Source: Paenibacillus doosanensis (GTDB lineage Bacteria > Bacillota > Bacilli > Paenibacillales > NBRC-103111). Taken from it: a stretch of DNA of 64,000 nt. Below are positions 1-8,745 of this stretch, in pieces. The stretch's first letter is position 1, and each line of letters begins with the position of its first letter. A program made the translations under genes and the position numbers. The notes under the pieces were generated by a model. That model made no database searches. It saw only the letters and a list, made by a program, of their open reading frames with translations, and was not told where the DNA came from. The stretch is from positions 1-64,000 of the forward strand of contig NZ_JANYUY010000037.1 of the NCBI RefSeq assembly GCF_025060755.1, written 5' to 3'.

Positions 1-114
1 ATCCGTCAATTGGGCTACGTGGCTATCTTTCGCGATGTCGACTCCCACCACCGCATGGTGTGGGGTTATACGGTCGATTCGTTGATTTATAGTGGCATTT
101 CGGTTAAACTTCAT
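1..114 (-). CDS. IS110-family transposase, N-terminal 38 residues (cut by window edge)
   Basis: The reverse strand from an ATG at 114 reads MKFNRNATINQRID and then AVVGVDIAKDSHVAQLTD up to the window edge. The VGxDIAKxxHVA block is the start of the RuvC-like DEDD recombinase domain typical of IS110-family transposases, and its first Asp is the first expected catalytic acid. The gene runs off the left side, so length and integrity cannot be judged. Members of this family insert through a serine-plus-DEDD recombinase guided by a structured RNA made from the element's own non-coding end. The direction means the element's 5' non-coding end lies to the right, at about 115-300. Confidence 0.8.
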   Translation of the reverse strand, partial: MKFNRNATINQRIDRITPHHAVVGVDIAKDSHVAQLTD

Positions 115-300
115 AATAAGACGCCTCCTGATGGGTTTTTAGGGCCTTGACCCGTGACACCCCCATCATACGAGGCGTCCCTGTTTTTGTCCAAGGCCAA
201 ATATTAGCCTCTACAGGAATGTTTACTTCCGATCGCTCTTGTTCCCGGATTTCTTGAATATTTAAGCCCGTGAAACGAGTGAAATCCGAGAACAAAGGCG
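115..300 (-). ncRNA. Candidate IS110 bridge-RNA region (non-coding end of the element)
   Basis: Directly upstream of the IS110 start codon are two strong stem-loops. One pairs 121-127 (ACGCCTC) with 172-178 (GAGGCGT) and continues inside with GATGGG at 130-135 against CCCATC at 162-167. The other pairs 241-253 with 281-293, with 12 of 13 positions complementary and a loop of 27 bases. In IS110-group elements the non-coding end upstream of the recombinase encodes the bridge RNA, which has stem-loops and two guide loops. The fit here is by position and structure only; guide loops and the element end were not determined. A 63-codon open frame (104-295) overlaps the region but shows no recognisable protein. 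Confidence 0.4.
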
Positions 301-527
301 AACGCTTACGCTTTTCCAGAATTGCCTTCGCTTAGCGAAGTCTGCTTTTTCACCGGGCATTTTTGCTATCCGATGTATCCTATTGTCCCATAAAGCCCAC
401 CGCCGCACAATAGTATCCTGTAAGTGACTACACCACTTTGAAGTGCGTACTTCCTAAAATGAAACTTTGCTTTTACAATAAGTCTTGTTCATAAAGACAT
501 CCTAACTACCTAAAAGGAGTGACCCAG
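301..527. other. Intergenic region between the IS110 end and hxlA
   Basis: No gene is supported. A small hairpin (CTTCGC at 326-331 with GCGAAG at 335-340) lies near the presumed IS boundary. The ribosome binding site of hxlA (AAAGGAG, 513-519) is at the right end. The hxlA regulator hxlR, adjacent in Bacillus subtilis, is not visible here; it could lie left of the IS element or be absent. Confidence 0.5.
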
Positions 528-1160
528 ATGCAATTACAATTAGCATTGGATCTCGTTGATATTCCGGAAGCGAAAAAAGTCGTAAAAGAAGTAGAAGCTT
601 ATATCGACATCGTAGAAATCGGCACGCCGGTTGTCATAAATGAAGGACTTCGCGCAGTAAAAGAAATCAAGGAAGCCTTCCCTCATCTGCAGGTTTTGGC
701 CGATTTGAAAATTATGGATGCCGGCGGCTACGAAGTGATGAAAGCTTCCGAAGCCGGCGCAGATATTATTACCGTGCTCGGCGCCTCCGACAACTCCACC
801 ATTCAAGGCGCGGTAGTAGAAGCGCGCAAGCAAAACCGCAAAATTATGGTCGACATGATCAACGTCAAAAACCTCGAAGAGCGGGCGCAAGAAATCGACG
901 AGCTGGGCGTAGACTATATTTGCGTACACTCCGGCTACGATCATCAAGCCGCGGGCAAAAATTCCTTCGAAGAGCTCAACTCTATCAAACGCGTCGTGAA
1001 AAAGGCCAAAACGGCCATTGCCGGCGGCATCAAATTGAGCACGCTGCCGGAAGTCATTCAAGCTAGCCCGGATCTGGTCATCGTCGGCGGCGGCATTACG
1101 GGACTGGACGACAAAGCGGCGGGCGCGGCCGAAATGCGTAAGCTGATCCGCCAAGGGTAA
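528..1160 (+). CDS. hxlA: 3-hexulose-6-phosphate synthase
   Basis: First enzyme of the ribulose monophosphate pathway: aldol condensation of formaldehyde with ribulose 5-phosphate to give 3-hexulose 6-phosphate, in the cytosol. The 210-residue protein has the family's OMP-decarboxylase-like barrel motifs: LALDLVDI at the N-terminus, the metal/phosphate-binding ADLKIMDAGG near residue 60, VDMINV near 115 and the phosphate loop IVGGGITG near 185. Length equals that of the family. An in-frame GTG lies at 519, but AAAGGAG at 513-519 is spaced 8 bases from the ATG at 528, so 528 is preferred. It is followed after 2 bases by hxlB, forming the usual operon. In Bacillus the pair is formaldehyde-inducible through HxlR. 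Confidence 0.93.
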   Translation: MQLQLALDLVDIPEAKKVVKEVEAYIDIVEIGTPVVINEGLRAVKEIKEAFPHLQVLADLKIMDAGGYEVMKASEAGADIITVLGASDNSTIQGAVVEARKQNRKIMVDMINVKNLEERAQEIDELGVDYICVHSGYDHQAAGKNSFEELNSIKRVVKKAKTAIAGGIKLSTLPEVIQASPDLVIVGGGITGLDDKAAGAAEMRKLIRQG

Positions 1161-1162
1161 CG

Positions 1163-1723
1163 ATGATGCAGATCACGGAATATACCCGGATCATGCTGAC
1201 GGAGCTGCATGGCACCGCTAACCTGCTCTCCGATGAAGCCGCCGATGAGTTCGCGGACCGTATCGTCAGCGCGAAGCGCATCTTCACGGCCGGCGCAGGG
1301 CGGTCGGGTCTGATGATGCGGGCGTTCGCCATGCGGCTGATGCATCTCGGATTGAACGCCTATGTCGTCGGGGAATCGGTCACTCCCGGGATCGGCCGGG
1401 ACGATCTTCTTATTATCGGCTCCGGCTCGGGCGAGACGAAAAGCCTCTTGTCGATGGCGCAAAAGGCCAAAAGCATCGGAGCCGACATAGCTCTGGTCAC
1501 CGTCAACCCTGAATCAACCATAGGTCAATTATCCGATGCGACCGTCCGCATAGCCGCCTCTCCCAAAGAGCAGCAAGGCGGCGGCTCCGCTACCGTCCAG
1601 CCTATGGGTTCCCTGTTCGAGCAAAGCCTGCTCCTGCTGACGGACGCCCTCGTCCTCAAGCTGATGGATCGTCAAGGCATTGAGGCCGCGGCGATGTTCT
1701 CGAAGCACGCCAACCTGGAATAA
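1163..1723 (+). CDS. hxlB: 6-phospho-3-hexuloisomerase
   Basis: Isomerises 3-hexulose 6-phosphate to fructose 6-phosphate, completing formaldehyde fixation with HxlA. The protein (186 residues, normal for the family) is a single SIS sugar-isomerase domain: TAGAGRSGLMMRAFAMRL near residues 43-60 and the phosphate-binding GSGSGETKS near 95. Two ATG codons in tandem (1163 and 1166) follow a weak AAGGG site at the end of hxlA; either could start the protein. A strong hairpin lies downstream at 1894-1943. The arrangement hxlA-hxlB with a 2-base gap supports coupled expression. Confidence 0.92.
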   Translation: MMQITEYTRIMLTELHGTANLLSDEAADEFADRIVSAKRIFTAGAGRSGLMMRAFAMRLMHLGLNAYVVGESVTPGIGRDDLLIIGSGSGETKSLLSMAQKAKSIGADIALVTVNPESTIGQLSDATVRIAASPKEQQGGGSATVQPMGSLFEQSLLLLTDALVLKLMDRQGIEAAAMFSKHANLE

Positions 1724-1893
1724 GCGGGCCGGCTCAGAAGCTTCCGCATCGCAGTTGCCCGCCTTCATGCAGCTCACGTATCTCGCTCGCGCTGCGGGCT
1801 TGCGCGGTATATAAGCTTCTTCCAGCGGCTTACGAGCGCACAGGCCAAGCCAACGGAGCCGCAGACGGCAAGCCATCCGGCCCCTTCACAGAC

Positions 1894-1943
1894 AAAGACG
1901 CCTCCGGCACCGCTTTAACATAAGCGGGAACGGAAGCGTCTTT
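1894..1943. terminator. Bidirectional terminator between hxlB and the oxidoreductase gene
   Basis: AAAGACGC at 1894-1901 pairs with GCGTCTTT at 1936-1943, extended inwards by CTCCG/CGGAA-like pairing. T-rich flanks lie on the + strand, with a matching A-run for the - strand. It separates the convergent hxlB and the molybdopterin oxidoreductase. Confidence 0.7.
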
Positions 1944-1949
1944 TGGGGG

Positions 1950-4004
1950 TTACAGCCCGGGTTCGCGCCCGGCCTTCTCCACCTGCACGCGGCCGGAGAA
2001 GAATACGGCGCCGCCGCCCATATCGGCCTCGCGGTCCGGCGTCAACGCGTTGACGAGCCGCTTGCTGCCCGGCGCGTCGGCCCACAGCCCTTGGCTGACG
2101 ACGACCCCGCTCAGCACGTCTTCGCCGACCGAAGCGGTCAGCTCGCATTCGCCGCGGCGATTCCAGACGCGCACGGCGTCGCCCGTCTGTATGCCGAGCG
2201 CCTCCGCATCGGCGGCGTTCATGAACAGCTTCGGCGTTTTCTCCATTCGCACATGCTTCTCGTTGTTCGAAAACGTCGAGTTGAGGAAGTTATGATTCGG
2301 CGCCGGTATGAACAGAAACGGCAGGTCCCCATCCTCGCACAGCGGCGTATACGTCGGCAGCGGCGGGAATCCTTTCTTCTCCATCGCTTTGGAATACAGC
2401 TCGATCTTCCCGCTCGGCGTGCGCAGCCGGCCCGGGAACAGAGGCTTCGCCTTCGCTTTCATAAACTGGCGCTCCGTCAATGCCTCGAACGTCATCCCTT
2501 CCAGATGCGGGTTAGCCGGATGATCGAGCGCCTGGCGGATCAGTTCCTCGTCCGTATCCTTCAGCGCCTGCTCCTCAAAGCCCATCGCCTGCGCGAGCAG
2601 CCGAAATACCTCGGTGTTCGACTTGCTCTCCCCGTAAGGCTCGATGACCGGCTGTTGAAGCTGAATGTAATGATGCCAATACGAGCGGTAAAAATCGGTA
2701 TTCTCAAACGAAGACGTCGCCGGCAGCACAATATCCGCGTATTTGGCCGTTTCCGTCAGGAACAGCTCGTGAACGACCGTGAACAAATCCTCCCGCTCCA
2801 GCCCCTGCCTGACGCGGTTCGCGTCCGGAGCGACGACGGCCGGATTGGAGTTGTACACGTACAGCGAGCGGATCTTCGGCTCCAGCTCCAGCAGAGCGCT
2901 GCCGAGCCGGTTCATATTAATCCGGCGCGTGCTGCGCTTCAGCAGATCGGGCCGCTGCAGCGCGGCCGCGTTATGCTCCAGCACCGCGCCGTTGCCTTTG
3001 ATCGCGCCTCCGCCCTTCACGAGCCATTGGCCCGTCAGCGCGGGCAGACAGGCAATCGTCCGGATGCACATGCCGCCGTTGTCGTGATGCTGCGGCCCGT
3101 TGCCGATCCGAATCAGCGACGGCGAGGTATCCGCGTACAAGCGCGCCAGCTTGACGATGTCCTCCGCAGGCACGCCGGTAATCGCGGACACCGTATGCGG
3201 GTCGTACTGCTTCACATGCTGTCTCAGTTCCTCGTGTCCGACGGTATACTGCCTGAGAAACGCCTCGTCCGTCTTGTTCTCGGCGAACAAAATATGCATG
3301 ATGCCGAGAGCGAGCGCCGCATCGGTGCCCGGCATAATCGGGATAAACCAGTCGGCCCAGCGCCCCGTCTGATTTTTATGAACGTCGATGACGACGATTT
3401 TGGCGCCGTTCTTGCGCGCCTTCTCGGCGAGCACCACCTGATGCATATTCGTGCTGACCGTATTGATGCCCCACATGATGAACAGCTTGGCATCGACGGT
3501 ATCCTCCGGGTCGGTGCCGACCGCGCCGCCCATCGTATAATTGTAACCCTCGGTGCCGGCGGCCTGGCAGATCGAATACAGCAATCGGCTGGCTCCGAGC
3601 CGGTGGAAAAACCTCCGGTCCATCCCTTCGGTCCCGATCCGTCCCATATTGCCGTAGAAGCTGTAAGGAAGAATCGCCTCGGCCCCATACGCATCGATCG
3701 TTTGCTTCCAGCGAGAGGTGATCGTATCGATCGCTTCCGCCCAAGATATGCGCTCGAAACGGCCTTCTCCCTTGCCGCCGACCCTCTTCAGCGGATACTG
3801 CAGACGCTTCGGATCGTAAATCCTTTCCCCCATATTGCGCACTTTATTGCAAATCGCGCCTTGGGTTACGGGATGCGAAGGATCACCTTCGATTTTGACG
3901 ATTTTACCGTTCTCCTTATGAATGATCAATCCGCATTGATCCGGGCAATCCAGCGAACATACGGAGGGAAATACCCCATTAGCGGCATGCTTGGCAGAGT
4001 TCAT
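1950..4004 (-). CDS. Molybdopterin-dependent oxidoreductase (YoaE/YyaE-like)
   Basis: A 684-residue DMSO-reductase-family enzyme that should bind bis-molybdopterin and one [4Fe-4S] cluster. The N-terminus has the cluster motif CSLDCPDQCG (C-x3-C-x3-C) with the fourth Cys in AICNK, then the conserved RISWAEAID segment. The C-terminal dinucleotide-binding domain carries GDAVRVWNRRGE-type sequence. No twin-arginine signal is seen, so it is probably cytosolic. The ATG at 4004 follows GGAAGGAGA, whereas the longer frame to 4109 has no such site. Substrate is unknown: formate, nitrate and oxyanion enzymes share the fold. Its position next to hxlAB makes a role in C1 oxidation worth considering, but the genes are convergent and this is only an inference. 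Confidence 0.85.
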   Translation of the reverse strand: MNSAKHAANGVFPSVCSLDCPDQCGLIIHKENGKIVKIEGDPSHPVTQGAICNKVRNMGERIYDPKRLQYPLKRVGGKGEGRFERISWAEAIDTITSRWKQTIDAYGAEAILPYSFYGNMGRIGTEGMDRRFFHRLGASRLLYSICQAAGTEGYNYTMGGAVGTDPEDTVDAKLFIMWGINTVSTNMHQVVLAEKARKNGAKIVVIDVHKNQTGRWADWFIPIMPGTDAALALGIMHILFAENKTDEAFLRQYTVGHEELRQHVKQYDPHTVSAITGVPAEDIVKLARLYADTSPSLIRIGNGPQHHDNGGMCIRTIACLPALTGQWLVKGGGAIKGNGAVLEHNAAALQRPDLLKRSTRRINMNRLGSALLELEPKIRSLYVYNSNPAVVAPDANRVRQGLEREDLFTVVHELFLTETAKYADIVLPATSSFENTDFYRSYWHHYIQLQQPVIEPYGESKSNTEVFRLLAQAMGFEEQALKDTDEELIRQALDHPANPHLEGMTFEALTERQFMKAKAKPLFPGRLRTPSGKIELYSKAMEKKGFPPLPTYTPLCEDGDLPFLFIPAPNHNFLNSTFSNNEKHVRMEKTPKLFMNAADAEALGIQTGDAVRVWNRRGECELTASVGEDVLSGVVVSQGLWADAPGSKRLVNALTPDREADMGGGAVFFSGRVQVEKAGREPGL

Positions 4005-4198
4005 TATGACATCTCCTTCCGGGTTAGACTGCCGGCGGCAAAGCTTTCGAATCACAAGCGCGCGGCCGCTTCGACAGACCGTTCCCGCTTGCTTCGTCTT
4101 CCTATTCAACAGAATTAATATATAACGTAGTTTAAAGTTTACGGCGGCAATAGTAAAGCAGGTTCATCGTCAACGCCCTGAATAATATGCTGCGCCCC

Positions 4199-4268
4199 AA
4201 AAACACGGAAAAGACGTTTCCAGGTCTTAAACCGCCTTAAGAAACGCCCTTGCCGTTATCGTGTTTTT
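4199..4268 (-). terminator. Terminator downstream of the frameshifted MFS gene
   Basis: AAAAACACG at 4199-4207 pairs with CGTGTTTTT at 4260-4268. Read on the - strand the stem ends in a run of T. It lies just past the stop of the MFS reading frame at 4316. Confidence 0.55.
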
Positions 4269-4315
4269 CGTATGCCCAGCGTTCCGACTTGAGTTCCAAC
4301 TCTCCCAAGCCGCGC

Positions 4316-5622
4316 CTATGCCCCCAACGTTCTGAAAGCCGCTTCCGGCACAGGGTCCGGATCTTTGTTCATATTCGCATGAATGTAGAACATGACGAGC
4401 GCGGCAAGCGAAGACAGCGTCCCGAGGAAAAATACCGCTCCAATGCCCCACAAGTCGAAAGCGTGGCCGAACAGGAGCGGTCCGATCATCCGTCCCACAT
4501 TGGCGAATCCGCCGGCCAGCCCCATATAGAACGGCGCGTTGACTCCCGTGCGCTCGGAGAAAAACGTCGGAATCGCCGGCAGCAGCATCATTTCGCCCAA
4601 CGTCGCCAGCACCATGCCTATAATCAAATACACATACAGCTCATGGAAAAATAAAATAAAGGAAAACGCCGCGACCGAAAACAGCGCGCTGACGAGCATT
4701 TGACGGACGATGTTTTGCGCGAAATTTTGTTTGATCCAGTTTGTAAACGGCTGGAAGGCAAGAATGACAATACCGTTCACCGTCCAGAGCAGACTGTAAT
4801 ACTTCAAATCCATTCCTTGCTCTTCAATATAAGGAGCGTCCACTGCGTAAAAGACAGCCAGAAAAACATCGAGCCGACGGATATAAATAAATACAGCCGG
4901 ATGTTGCGCAGCAGACTGGAACGGTTCATCCGGACAGCCTCCGCCTGGACAGCGGCTCTAGCATCGTCATGCCCGTGGCGGCCATCCTCCTTGACTGCCG
5001 CCGCCGGCTCAGCGGATTCCAAAGAGTGAAGAGCGCGCTCTTTCATAAAAAAGAACAAAAACACCGCGAACAGCAGCGTCGTCGTTCCCGTCAGCACATA
5101 CGTCAGCTGAAAGGAAACGGCGGCAACCAAGCCGCCGACCATGGCTCCGATGGACAAGCCGGCATTGTTGCAAACATACATCACATTGTACAAACGCCGG
5201 CGGTGCTCCTTCCACCGGAACCCTGCATAAGCGTTCATCGAGGGCATCGAGATCCCGTTCGTAAATCCCAGCAAGCAGACAAGCGTTATATACAAAGGCC
5301 AACTATCCGTGAAGGCGATCGCATACAGCGTGAGCGCCGAGATGATAAACGACCCCGAAATCATCGTTTTCGGTCCGATCCGGTAATACAGGTTGCCGCC
5401 GGTAAATTCCCCCAGCACGCTGCACAGCGCCTGGTACAGCACGACAAGCCCAGCTTCGCCGTACGATTTGCCCATCACATTATGCACATACAGCGTCGTC
5501 AGCGGCCACATCACCGCTTTGCCCGTCGCATTGACGCAGCTGGCGGCAATAAAAAATAAGGCGTCCCTCGGAAACTGCTTCCAAGAAGACGTTAACGATT
5601 GAAGTACCCGATTCGCATTCAT
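4316..5622 (-). pseudogene. MFS transporter split by a single-base frameshift
   Basis: Two overlapping reading frames together make one 12-helix major-facilitator protein. The N-terminal part (5622 to 4804) starts MNANRVLQSL behind GGTGGG and carries about seven membrane segments. Its frame ends soon after FTQWTLLIL. The C-terminal part (4843 to 4316) continues in another frame with APYIEEQGMDLKYYSLLW and the remaining helices. Around 4820-4828 the expected protein, roughly TQWTLPYIEEQG, is restored by adding one base, so a 1-base deletion is the simplest explanation. It could be a real pseudogene, a sequencing error, or much less likely programmed frameshifting. Substrate unknown; MFS exporters of this type pump drugs or metabolites. 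Confidence 0.75.
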
Positions 5623-5768
5623 CTTTTTTCCCACCATATCCATTCAGTCAGCTCTCGCGCCGTTACATTTCCGTATCTCCATCATATCAGGAGAGCCTCC
5701 CCGAAACCAGACTTTATCCTGTCGTCCGGGATAATTTTCATTATGCTGTAATCCGGGCTTGCAACCAT

Positions 5769-6647
5769 TCAATGGCTCCGCTTCATTTGCATTTCCAGGA
5801 CGCGGTCACGCGTGTCGGCCGGCCGGTACTTTTTCAACATTCCGCGGTCATAGGTAAAAAAGGCATAGGCATCGTCGTCGCCGATTTCAAAAAAAGTCTT
5901 GCCCTCCTCTACAAAAAGCGAAGAATAGGAAGGCGTATCGCCGGCCATATCCGGAAACAAGCCGGGGTCCAGCTGGACAACGGTTGATTCGAAGCGGCCC
6001 AGCTCCTGATTCCAGCGGTGAATTTCCACGGCAGGGGGCACCCAATCCGTTTGGTTTCCGACCCATTCAGTAACGCCGTCGCCGTCGAGATCCGCTGCCA
6101 TGGCGCCGTGCCCTTGGAAATCGATGACCTTCCACGAATCCGTAGGTTGATGATAAACCGCAAGCCGTTTCTTCGCCGCCGCGGAATCGGACGTGCTTGC
6201 AATCTCGGCTCCGGTCCATTCCCCGGCGATCCAGTTCAACGGGGTAATCCGCACTTGCCCGGGAGCAGCAGCGGACAAGGAGCCCAGCTTCCACTCCGTC
6301 TGCAAGCCCTTAAGATATCCGGTCAAGTTCGAGGACGCATCCGTATCCAAATAAATGCGAATTTCTGCTTTTGTATCCGCAAGAGGAACGCTTTGAATCA
6401 GCTTAGCTCCGCTCGGAGGAGAAGCCTGTTCCAACGGCTGAACGGCGCTTTCGCCGAACGGAATCGCAGCCTGCTCCGGAAACAAGTCCGGGCGGTACGC
6501 CGCTTGCTTCGGCTGCTGATGGTGCTGATCGGATAAGAACTTTACGGGGATGACGCTTGGTTCGGCCATTCGCTCCGTGTCGCATCCGGCGACGGCAACG
6601 GTTAACACGGACAGCATAGTGAACGCGATACGCTGGAATTTATTCAT
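5769..6647 (-). CDS. Putative lipoprotein with FG-GAP-like segment
   Basis: A 292-residue protein with a clear lipoprotein signal: Lys-containing n-region, hydrophobic stretch and lipobox VAVAGC, predicting lipid attachment at the Cys near residue 20. Near residue 170 the segment MAADLDGDGVTEWVG resembles calcium-binding FG-GAP/VCBS turns (DxDGDG). The ATG at 6647 is preferred over the longer frame to 6728 because only the shorter form begins with the signal peptide and follows AGGAAG. It lies downstream of the SH3-repeat protein gene in the same orientation, with 85 bases between them, so the two envelope proteins may be co-expressed. No known function is recognised. Confidence 0.75.
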   Translation of the reverse strand: MNKFQRIAFTMLSVLTVAVAGCDTERMAEPSVIPVKFLSDQHHQQPKQAAYRPDLFPEQAAIPFGESAVQPLEQASPPSGAKLIQSVPLADTKAEIRIYLDTDASSNLTGYLKGLQTEWKLGSLSAAAPGQVRITPLNWIAGEWTGAEIASTSDSAAAKKRLAVYHQPTDSWKVIDFQGHGAMAADLDGDGVTEWVGNQTDWVPPAVEIHRWNQELGRFESTVVQLDPGLFPDMAGDTPSYSSLFVEEGKTFFEIGDDDAYAFFTYDRGMLKKYRPADTRDRVLEMQMKRSH

Positions 6648-6732
6648 CAATGTGGAAGGCTTCCTTTCTGTTAAATACATATCATAGCAGGCATCACGAT
6701 AAATAACTTGAATCCAAACGACTACCAATGTT

Positions 6733-7941
6733 TTAGTTATGGTTATCGGGATCTTTCTTCAGCCAATATTTCGCGTTCTGATTATCCACCAGGTACCACA
6801 CCGTACCTTTAGGATCTTCCCAATAAGCGCTCGGGTAAACGGTAACGTTAGCTAGCTGGAAACCGCCCAATTCCAACCCATCGAACGGAAACTGGTATAA
6901 CGGGTGAGAGCCTTTGAGCTCCAAGGGAGCGCTCGTCTTCACCGTGTTCGACGGCTCCGTAAGCCCGAGATCCAACCAGCCGTCCCCGAAGCTCGTATGC
7001 ACGTGGTATACGTCGGAATCGCGAAGCTGCTCAAAAGAGCTTACCGTCTGCGGGTGCAGCACAACGGAGAGCCCGCTTCGGTAAGTGGCGAACGCAAATA
7101 AAGGCGTGTCGTTATGCAAAGTCAAAGGTTCATTCTTCCGAATGACCGGTATCCCTTGCTCGTGGATATATTTCGGGCCTTGCTCCGTCTCCACCTGATA
7201 GCTGGTATCGTACACATTGACGTATTCGCCGGTAACGTGAAGCGTTTCGTTGACTGTCTGCTGGAACATCGGGCCGGCCATCGAGCCGTAAGGGCCGTAG
7301 TAATTGGGATCGTCCAGCAAAAATTGACCGCTCCCATAGTACGAATAATAATCCGCCGGCTTTACATATCCGATGCTTCCGACGGATAGATGCACCCACT
7401 GCTCTCCCAGGTTGGGAGTCTGTATGCGTACCCATCGTTTCTCATCGCTGCTGTTTGCGTAAAACCACATTTTCTCCGCTCCGGTTACCCGCACCTCTTG
7501 TGGAGTTAAAAGCGCAGTAGGAGGGACAGTGTCATCCATAGAGGCATAAGCAGGGGTCTTTGATACCAGATGGATTTTTTCTGGAGGAGGGACAGTGATA
7601 TTCCATGGCTCAGGAGAAATCCATTTCGGACCGAGATAAGTGGAGATCAGCCACCAACTGCGTCCTCTCGCCCATTTATACTCTCCGCCGAGAACTTGAA
7701 TGCCTTTCTGTGCGGCGAACGTGCCTACAGGGTCCGCGGCAGGATTTCCGGGCTCCGAATAAAAAGGGGTTTCGCTTAACAAATCGATCGTAGAGGGAAT
7801 TCGAAACAGCTCAGGCGGGTTTACGATGACAGAACCGGAAGGAACCACGGCTTGTTCAACCGCAGAGGCCGTAACGGCATGAACACCGCTGCAGATCCAG
7901 ATCATTGCGGCAATCGTACAAACGGTCCAATTTTTGCCCAT
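6733..7941 (-). CDS. Secreted protein with four SH3-like repeats
   Basis: A 402-residue protein with a signal peptide (hydrophobic AAMIWICSGVHAVTASA, likely cut after ASA). The mature part has four units of 55-75 residues. Each opens with a motif of the type hydrophobic-L-x5-P-hydrophobic-Y/F (LLSETPFYS, LVSKTPAYA, LHNDTPLFA, LKGSHPLYQ) and ends in a W/L-rich strand (GPKWISPEPW, GEQWVHLSVG, GDGWLDLGL, AKYWLKKD). This is the pattern of bacterial SH3/GW-like modules that bind cell-wall polymers. No catalytic domain is visible, so a wall-bound or scaffolding role is inferred. The stop lies 85 bases before the lipoprotein start. Confidence 0.75.
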   Translation of the reverse strand: MGKNWTVCTIAAMIWICSGVHAVTASAVEQAVVPSGSVIVNPPELFRIPSTIDLLSETPFYSEPGNPAADPVGTFAAQKGIQVLGGEYKWARGRSWWLISTYLGPKWISPEPWNITVPPPEKIHLVSKTPAYASMDDTVPPTALLTPQEVRVTGAEKMWFYANSSDEKRWVRIQTPNLGEQWVHLSVGSIGYVKPADYYSYYGSGQFLLDDPNYYGPYGSMAGPMFQQTVNETLHVTGEYVNVYDTSYQVETEQGPKYIHEQGIPVIRKNEPLTLHNDTPLFAFATYRSGLSVVLHPQTVSSFEQLRDSDVYHVHTSFGDGWLDLGLTEPSNTVKTSAPLELKGSHPLYQFPFDGLELGGFQLANVTVYPSAYWEDPKGTVWYLVDNQNAKYWLKKDPDNHN

Positions 7942-8148
7942 AATATAGCTCCTTATTTTCCGAATGATACCATTTATTAACTCGATTGTTTAGACGCTAA
8001 AAAACGAAATTAGTTGTACAAGCGCCTTTGCAAATCAAGTCCAAATCCTGCAGGCAAACCTCTGCACAGTGATTGTAGCATCAATCCATCCGCTTCAGCA
8101 CATTTCCAGCGGCTTGGTATGTTATTAAAAGTAATGATCATCTTTTCA

Positions 8149-8177
8149 TTTACAAACCGATGGTCGGTTTGTATAAT
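8149..8177 (+). promoter_or_regulatory. Sigma-A promoter with perfect TetR-type operator in the spacer
   Basis: -35 TTTACA (8149-8154) and -10 TATAAT (8172-8177) are separated by exactly 17 bases. A perfect inverted repeat with arms ACAAACCGA (8152-8160) and TCGGTTTGT (8164-8172) around TGG fills the spacer. Such AACCGA/TCGGTT palindromes are typical operators of TetR-family repressors. The promoter reads towards the DUF2269 gene at 8249. No TetR gene lies in the window near it, so the repressor is encoded elsewhere. Confidence 0.75.
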
Positions 8178-8248
8178 AATCGTATAAAGCGGCTCTGATC
8201 AGCCTCGCGCCAAGAAATCAAATTCCCCTACGAGAGGATGAATGCATA

Positions 8249-8710
8249 ATGAACTTATGGCTTGTTCTGCATCTGATAGGAGCGGTCTTATTTGTAGGCA
8301 ATATTATAACGGCGGCGTTTTGGAAAGTTCGCGCGGATTTGCAGAAAGACCCCGTTATTATCCACAGCGCGGCCAAGAACGTCATGCTCGCCGATATGGT
8401 CTTTACTTTGCCCGGGCTACTTCTCATCGTGCTCTCCGGCGTTGTTATGGCCGTTCGCGCCGATATGCCGATGATGGGGCTGAATTGGCTTACGCTATCG
8501 CTGATTTTATTCGCGATAACGGGCATCATCTGGCTGGCCGTGCTCATTCCGCTGCAGCGAGCTATGATCCGCCACAGCGCCGCGGACGTCCGGAATGGGC
8601 GCATGTCCGACGCTTATTCCCGCGCTTCCCGCTATTGGGCTATCTTCGGCGTAGCCGCTACACTGCTGCCTGTCGTTATCCTCTATCTAATGGTGAGCCG
8701 AAGCTTCTGA
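8249..8710 (+). CDS. DUF2269-family integral membrane protein
   Basis: A 153-residue protein made almost entirely of four membrane helices (residues about 4-22, 48-68, 78-100 and 130-149). The N-terminal LWLVLHLIGAVLFVGNIIT pattern with conserved His and Gly is typical of DUF2269/YndM-like proteins of unknown function, some of which resemble heme-binding membrane subunits. The ATG at 8249 follows GAGAGGA by a suitable distance. It is transcribed from the promoter at 8149-8177, whose spacer is a TetR-type operator, so expression is probably switched by a ligand-responsive repressor. Downstream lies a terminator that belongs to the opposing yhgE. Confidence 0.8.
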   Translation: MNLWLVLHLIGAVLFVGNIITAAFWKVRADLQKDPVIIHSAAKNVMLADMVFTLPGLLLIVLSGVVMAVRADMPMMGLNWLTLSLILFAITGIIWLAVLIPLQRAMIRHSAADVRNGRMSDAYSRASRYWAIFGVAATLLPVVILYLMVSRSF

Positions 8711-8745
8711 AAGGTGATGAAAAAATCCGTTGCGGCGCCTACAGG

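Noticed and set aside
104-295. 63-codon frame on the - strand upstream of the IS110 start
   Set aside because: It overlaps the structured non-coding end and the true start codon, and has no recognisable features.
2091-4118. A 675-codon open frame on the + strand opposite the molybdopterin oxidoreductase
   Set aside because: Arg/His-rich composition and lack of any motif mark it as the antisense shadow of a real gene with clear family motifs.
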